From Ailurus styani (taxonomy: Eukaryota > Chordata > Mammalia > Carnivora > Ailuridae), in assembly GCA_002007465.1 (NCBI GenBank), contig LNAC01000109.1:3315593-3379592 (forward strand): a stretch of 64,000 nt of DNA, given 5' to 3'. Under the pieces are notes generated by a model. The model saw only the letters and a program-made list of their open reading frames with translations, ran no database searches and had not been told where the DNA came from. This document shows, piece by piece, positions 60,667 through 64,000 of the stretch. The stretch's first letter is position 1; each line of letters starts with the position of its first letter. The translations under genes and the position numbers were made by a program.

Positions 60667-60899
60667 GGGCGCCTGGGTGGCTCTGGGTTAAAGCCTCTGC
60701 TTTCGGCTCAGGTCATGATCTCAGCGTCCTGGGATCGAGGCCCGCATCGGGCTCTCTGCTCAGCAGGGAGCCTGCTTCCTCCTCTCCCTGTCTCTCTGCC
60801 TGCCTCTCTGCCTACTTGTAATCTCTCTCTCTGTGAGAGAGATATAAAGTAAATAAATAGATATAAAGTAAATAAATAAAATATTTAAAAAAAAAAAAA
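60667..60899 (+). mobile_element. Young CAN-SINE in the tail of an older one
   Basis: Head 'gggcgcctgggtggctctgggttaaagcctctgc', CT-rich body, and a tail with a 20-base internal duplication 'gatataaagtaaataaata'. AGAAAT(T/C)GA flanks it at 60658-60666 and 60899-60907. Confidence 0.93.
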
Positions 60900-61124
60900 G
60901 AAATCGAAGAGACAAGTACCACTACTCCTGATCCATTTTACAGATGAGGAATGGAGTTCACAGAGGTTATGTAACTTGTTATCAAGGTCTCATAATCACT
61001 AAGAATCAGGACTCTGACCTGGACTGACTCTCTAGGCCTCTGCCAAACCGTGCTTGCAGAAGTGCACAAGGAAACTGAGGCAAAAGGAAAACACAGTGGA
61101 GATGGGGGTGAGGTGGGCACACTG

Positions 61125-61490
61125 AATGGATAAGCAAAATGTAGTCTGCACACAGCGCAATATCACTCAGCATTAAAAAGAAGGGCATTGTGACACTGCC
61201 ACGACATGGATGAACCTTGAGGACATTACGTTCAGTGAAATATGGCAGCCACGGAGACAGACACCTGTGATTCCAATGCACAGAGAGAGAGTAACGTGGT
61301 GGTTGCTAGGGGGAGGAGGAAGAGGGAGTTAGTGTTTAATTAGGTACAGTTTCCATTTTTCAAGATGAAGAGTTCTGGGGATGGACAGTGGTGACGGCTA
61401 CACAACAGTGTGAATGCACTCAACGCCACTGAGCTGTCACCTAAAAATAGTTAAGACGGTACATGTTATGCATATTTTTACAATACAAAA
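61125..61490 (+). mobile_element. L1 (L1M-type) 3' end fragment in PRKRIP1 intron
   Basis: Ordered L1 3' UTR text: 'atggatgaaccttgaggacattacgttcagtgaaat', 'gtggtggttgctaggggg', 'gttctggggatggacagtggtgacggctacacaacagtgtgaatgcac', 'gccactgagctgtcacctaaaaatagttaag'. Confidence 0.75.
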
Positions 61491-62224
61491 AGAAAAAATA
61501 GAGAAAAGGAAAAAGAAAAACCATGCATGCCATGGAAAGATGGAGTGAAAAACTAGAGATGCATCAAAAACCTGGCTCCGAGCCCCCAGACACTAGGCCA
61601 GTAACCCCGAGCTCCCTGAGCACGCACAGAAAAGGATGCTATATCTATGGCATGTGGTGTGACTGGTCCGAAGCTTGGGCCCTCAGTCTCGACGCTGAAG
61701 GCCAAGGAGAACAGGGTCGTTGCCACTTGTAGCCCATTCCCTGTATACCAGCGGGGGACCCTGCTCTAGAACTTGGGCTCCAAGGTGGAAACTGCTGATG
61801 ATCTGCTTTGTTCCATAACTTAGTCATACTCTGTCTGCCTCAAGGTTCTCTAAGAACCACCAACCTCTGCATAGGTCTGAACACAGCAGGACGGGTGCAC
61901 AGGATTTGATCTTCAACTTGAATCTTAAAGAAACAGTAAAACACTGACTTGGATGCCTGTGCAATGGGTGCTCTGGATGCCTGAGACGCTGACTACAAGA
62001 GGAGGCTCAAATCATCCTTAGTGATTGAAAAGCCTTTGGAAATGGGGTATTTCACCTAACAGTAAACACAACTGATGCATATGTGTAGGAAACATGCCAG
62101 GGCCTAGAAACGTCACTCTCAAGAAGGAGAAGCCTATGAGTCTGGTGCACACTCAAGTCCTCTGGTAATTTGACAAAGTTATTTCACTTGCTCATTCTTT
62201 CAACATAATAAACAAAAAATAAAG

Positions 62225-62960
62225 TGTTTATTACTACTATGTTTAATATCAAGGACACAGGAATCAAAAAGAAGCCGTCCCAAATTAAAACAAGAGTTAG
62301 ACACCACAACACAGACTAAAATGGCTAAAACTAAACACACTGACACTGCTACTTGCTGGCGAGGATGTGGAGGACAGCAGCTCCTGTTCACTGCTGGTGG
62401 GAGTGCAAGATGGTCCAGCTGCTCTAGGAGCCAGTCTGTCAGTTTCTTACACAAAGAAGCACACTCTTATCACAGGACCCAGCAATCACCCTCAGCTGAT
62501 CTGAAAACACCCACACGAAAGTCATGACATAGATGTTTGCAGCAGCTTTCTTCATAAATCACCTGAAGTAGGATGCAATCCAAATGTCCTTCAAAAGGTG
62601 AATGGATAAACAAACTGTGGCATACCTGTACGATGGAATACCATTCCACAACAAAAAGGAATGAGCTATGAGGCCGGGAAAAAGCATGGATGGATCTTAA
62701 ATGCATTTTCCTAAGTGCAAGAAGCCAGTTGTAAAGGCTACATGTTGTAGGACTCTAATTATACGGCATTATGGAAAATGGTGAACAGACGGGTAGTTGC
62801 CAGGGACTGTGGGTGGGAGGAGGCTGGAGGTGAAGCACGGGATTCTTTTTAAGGCAGTGAAACGATTCCGTAGGATACTGTAATAGTGGATACAGGATGC
62901 CATGCATTTGTCAAAACTCACAGAACTTTATAGCACGAAGAATAAATCATAATGTATACA
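62225..62960 (+). mobile_element. L1 (L1M-type) 3' end fragment, longer copy
   Basis: Text 'ggcgaggatgtggaggacagcagctcctgttcactgctggtgggagtgcaagatgg', 'aggacccagcaatcac', 'aatccaaatgtccttcaaaaggtgaatggataaacaaactgtgg', 'atggatggatcttaaatgcattttcctaagtgcaagaagccag'. It continues further 5' into L1 than the copy at 61.1 kb. Confidence 0.78.
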
Positions 62961-64000
62961 ACCTTAAACAGTTATTTAGGACCCCAGGACGAATGCAAAA
63001 GGTGACACATGAATCCAACCCCATAACAAATGGATGAAACTACTTCTGTGAAGGGGGTGGGGGGACAAGTGCTGCCCTAAGAATTCTGGAAATAGTGGAG
63101 TCTGTATGACCAAAGGCAAAGGAACTGTACCGAACACTGGACTCTGGCTGATAAAACTGTTCTGCACAGGTAACAGGTTAATAATTCTGAAGCCACTATC
63201 CACAGGCACTGGAACTGGACAACTGAATAAATGAATGGTGGAGGGTAGAGGCCAGGTTCCTCACTGTCAGAGTGCGAGGTTATGGGCAAATAAGCTGGAA
63301 TGAGGCCGGAGGCTCATGATGGAAAGCTGGAATGATCCATGTGGCAATGGATCAAAATTGGAGACATCAGTATAAACTCAAGACTTAGAGTAATAGAGAT
63401 CAATACAGATGGTTATGTATAGAAATATCTATAAATATCTGTAAACACACTGGTTAGTACATGTGCCTATTTCCTTGTTCTATCAGTTAAGGGGGCTTAC
63501 AAACAACACCCCAGCAGCAAAGAACATGCCTGACCCCCAGATCTTGGTTTCTAAAACCATTCCCTAATAAAGCGAACCAAAAGTCCTTGGAGAAATGGCT
63601 GGTTCTGGGTCTGGGGCAGGAAATGTAAATCTGGAATAGCTTATAGTGCCAGAAAGTAAGGATGTGCTTAAAAAAAAAAAGAAAAAAAAAAAAAGTCCAA
63701 ATCTCATAATGAAGGGAGTATGTAAAGGGGCCACAGAAGCCAAAGGAAAGAGACCCCCATGACCAAAGCTGGAACAATCTAAGCAACAAAATAAATAAGG
63801 TGGTACTAGATTCAACCTAAAGTACAAAATAAATATCCACAAGTCCATACTGATATAAATAACAGGGGAGAAGAGATCAGTGCAGAAGAATTTCAAATAA
63901 TTCATGTAGTTACTCCACCCTCACAGAGAAGGTGCAATAACCCCTCACTCTCTAAGTGTGGGCGGCATGTAGTGACTTCTTTCCAAAAAGTATAGCATGG
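62960..64000. other. PRKRIP1 intron, repeat-like but unassigned
   Basis: AT-rich DNA with an interrupted poly-A tract at 63669-63693. The end text 'ctctctaagtgtgggcggcatgtagtgacttctttccaaaaagtatagcatgg' resembles a dispersed mammalian repeat, perhaps an L1 relative. I see no exon of PRKRIP1. Confidence 0.4.

Larger units (their letters stand above)
60249..61060 (+). repeat. MIR remnant broken into three pieces by CAN-SINEs
   Basis: The pieces are 60249-60278, 60483-60561 ('ggtgccaggcacatgctaagtcattccatacaccaccttgtttcattctaacagaaatctatgagatag') and about 60901-61060 ('gacaagtaccactactcctgatccattttacagatgaggaatgg'). Joined in order they follow the MIR consensus layout. The breaks hold the SINEs at 60279, 60562 and 60667. 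Confidence 0.75.

Noticed and set aside
58664..60899. tRNA genes suggested by tRNA-like A/B-box text
   Set aside because: The tRNA-like parts are SINE heads with poly-A tails and target duplications, not folded tRNA genes.

Overview
This is ordinary vertebrate nuclear DNA with intron/exon genes, GT-AG splice sites, CpG-rich promoters and dense interspersed repeats. The young repeats are tRNA-derived carnivore CAN-SINEs, so I infer a caniform carnivore. Their '...cacaagtaggcagagaggcaggcagagag' body fits arctoids (mustelid, bear, seal) better than dog. The gene order RASA4 - POLR2J - LRWD1 - ALKBH4 - ORAI2 - PRKRIP1 matches human chromosome 7q22.1, here read in the opposite direction.

Layout. 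(1) 1-17.8 kb: RASA4 on +, from its third coding exon to the polyA signal; one RasGAP exon is hidden in an assembly gap. (2) 19.2-23.15 kb: POLR2J on +, complete, 117 aa. (3) 23.4-29.7 kb: LRWD1 on -, complete, 15 coding exons, 645 aa, tail to tail with POLR2J. (4) 29.7-29.9 kb: a 242-bp CpG-rich bidirectional promoter. (5) 29.9-35.4 kb: ALKBH4 on +, complete, 298 aa. (6) 37.4-49.5 kb: ORAI2 on -, complete coding sequence of 254 aa, long 3' UTR, and a 5' noncoding exon running into a gap over its CpG island. (7) 49.5-57.4 kb: intergenic DNA with L2, DNA-transposon, MIR and SINE remnants. (8) 57.76-57.87 kb: the last coding exon of PRKRIP1 on -; from there to the window end is PRKRIP1 intron full of nested SINEs, L1 3' ends and a Tigger-like element.

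The genes do not form a pathway. RASA4 is a Ca2+-regulated Ras GTPase-activating protein, POLR2J an RNA polymerase II subunit, LRWD1 an origin-recognition/heterochromatin factor, ALKBH4 an Fe(II)/2-oxoglutarate demethylase, ORAI2 a store-operated Ca2+ channel subunit, and PRKRIP1 a PKR-interacting/spliceosomal protein. LRWD1 and ALKBH4 share a promoter.

I found no previously undescribed system. The points that most deserve a second look are assembly faults (a lost RASA4 exon, a false ~110-bp duplication at a single N, gaps in GC-rich DNA), stacked retrotransposon insertions whose order can be read, and promoter/3'-end arrangements between neighbouring genes. All coordinates and translations were read by eye; no alignment or database search was run.
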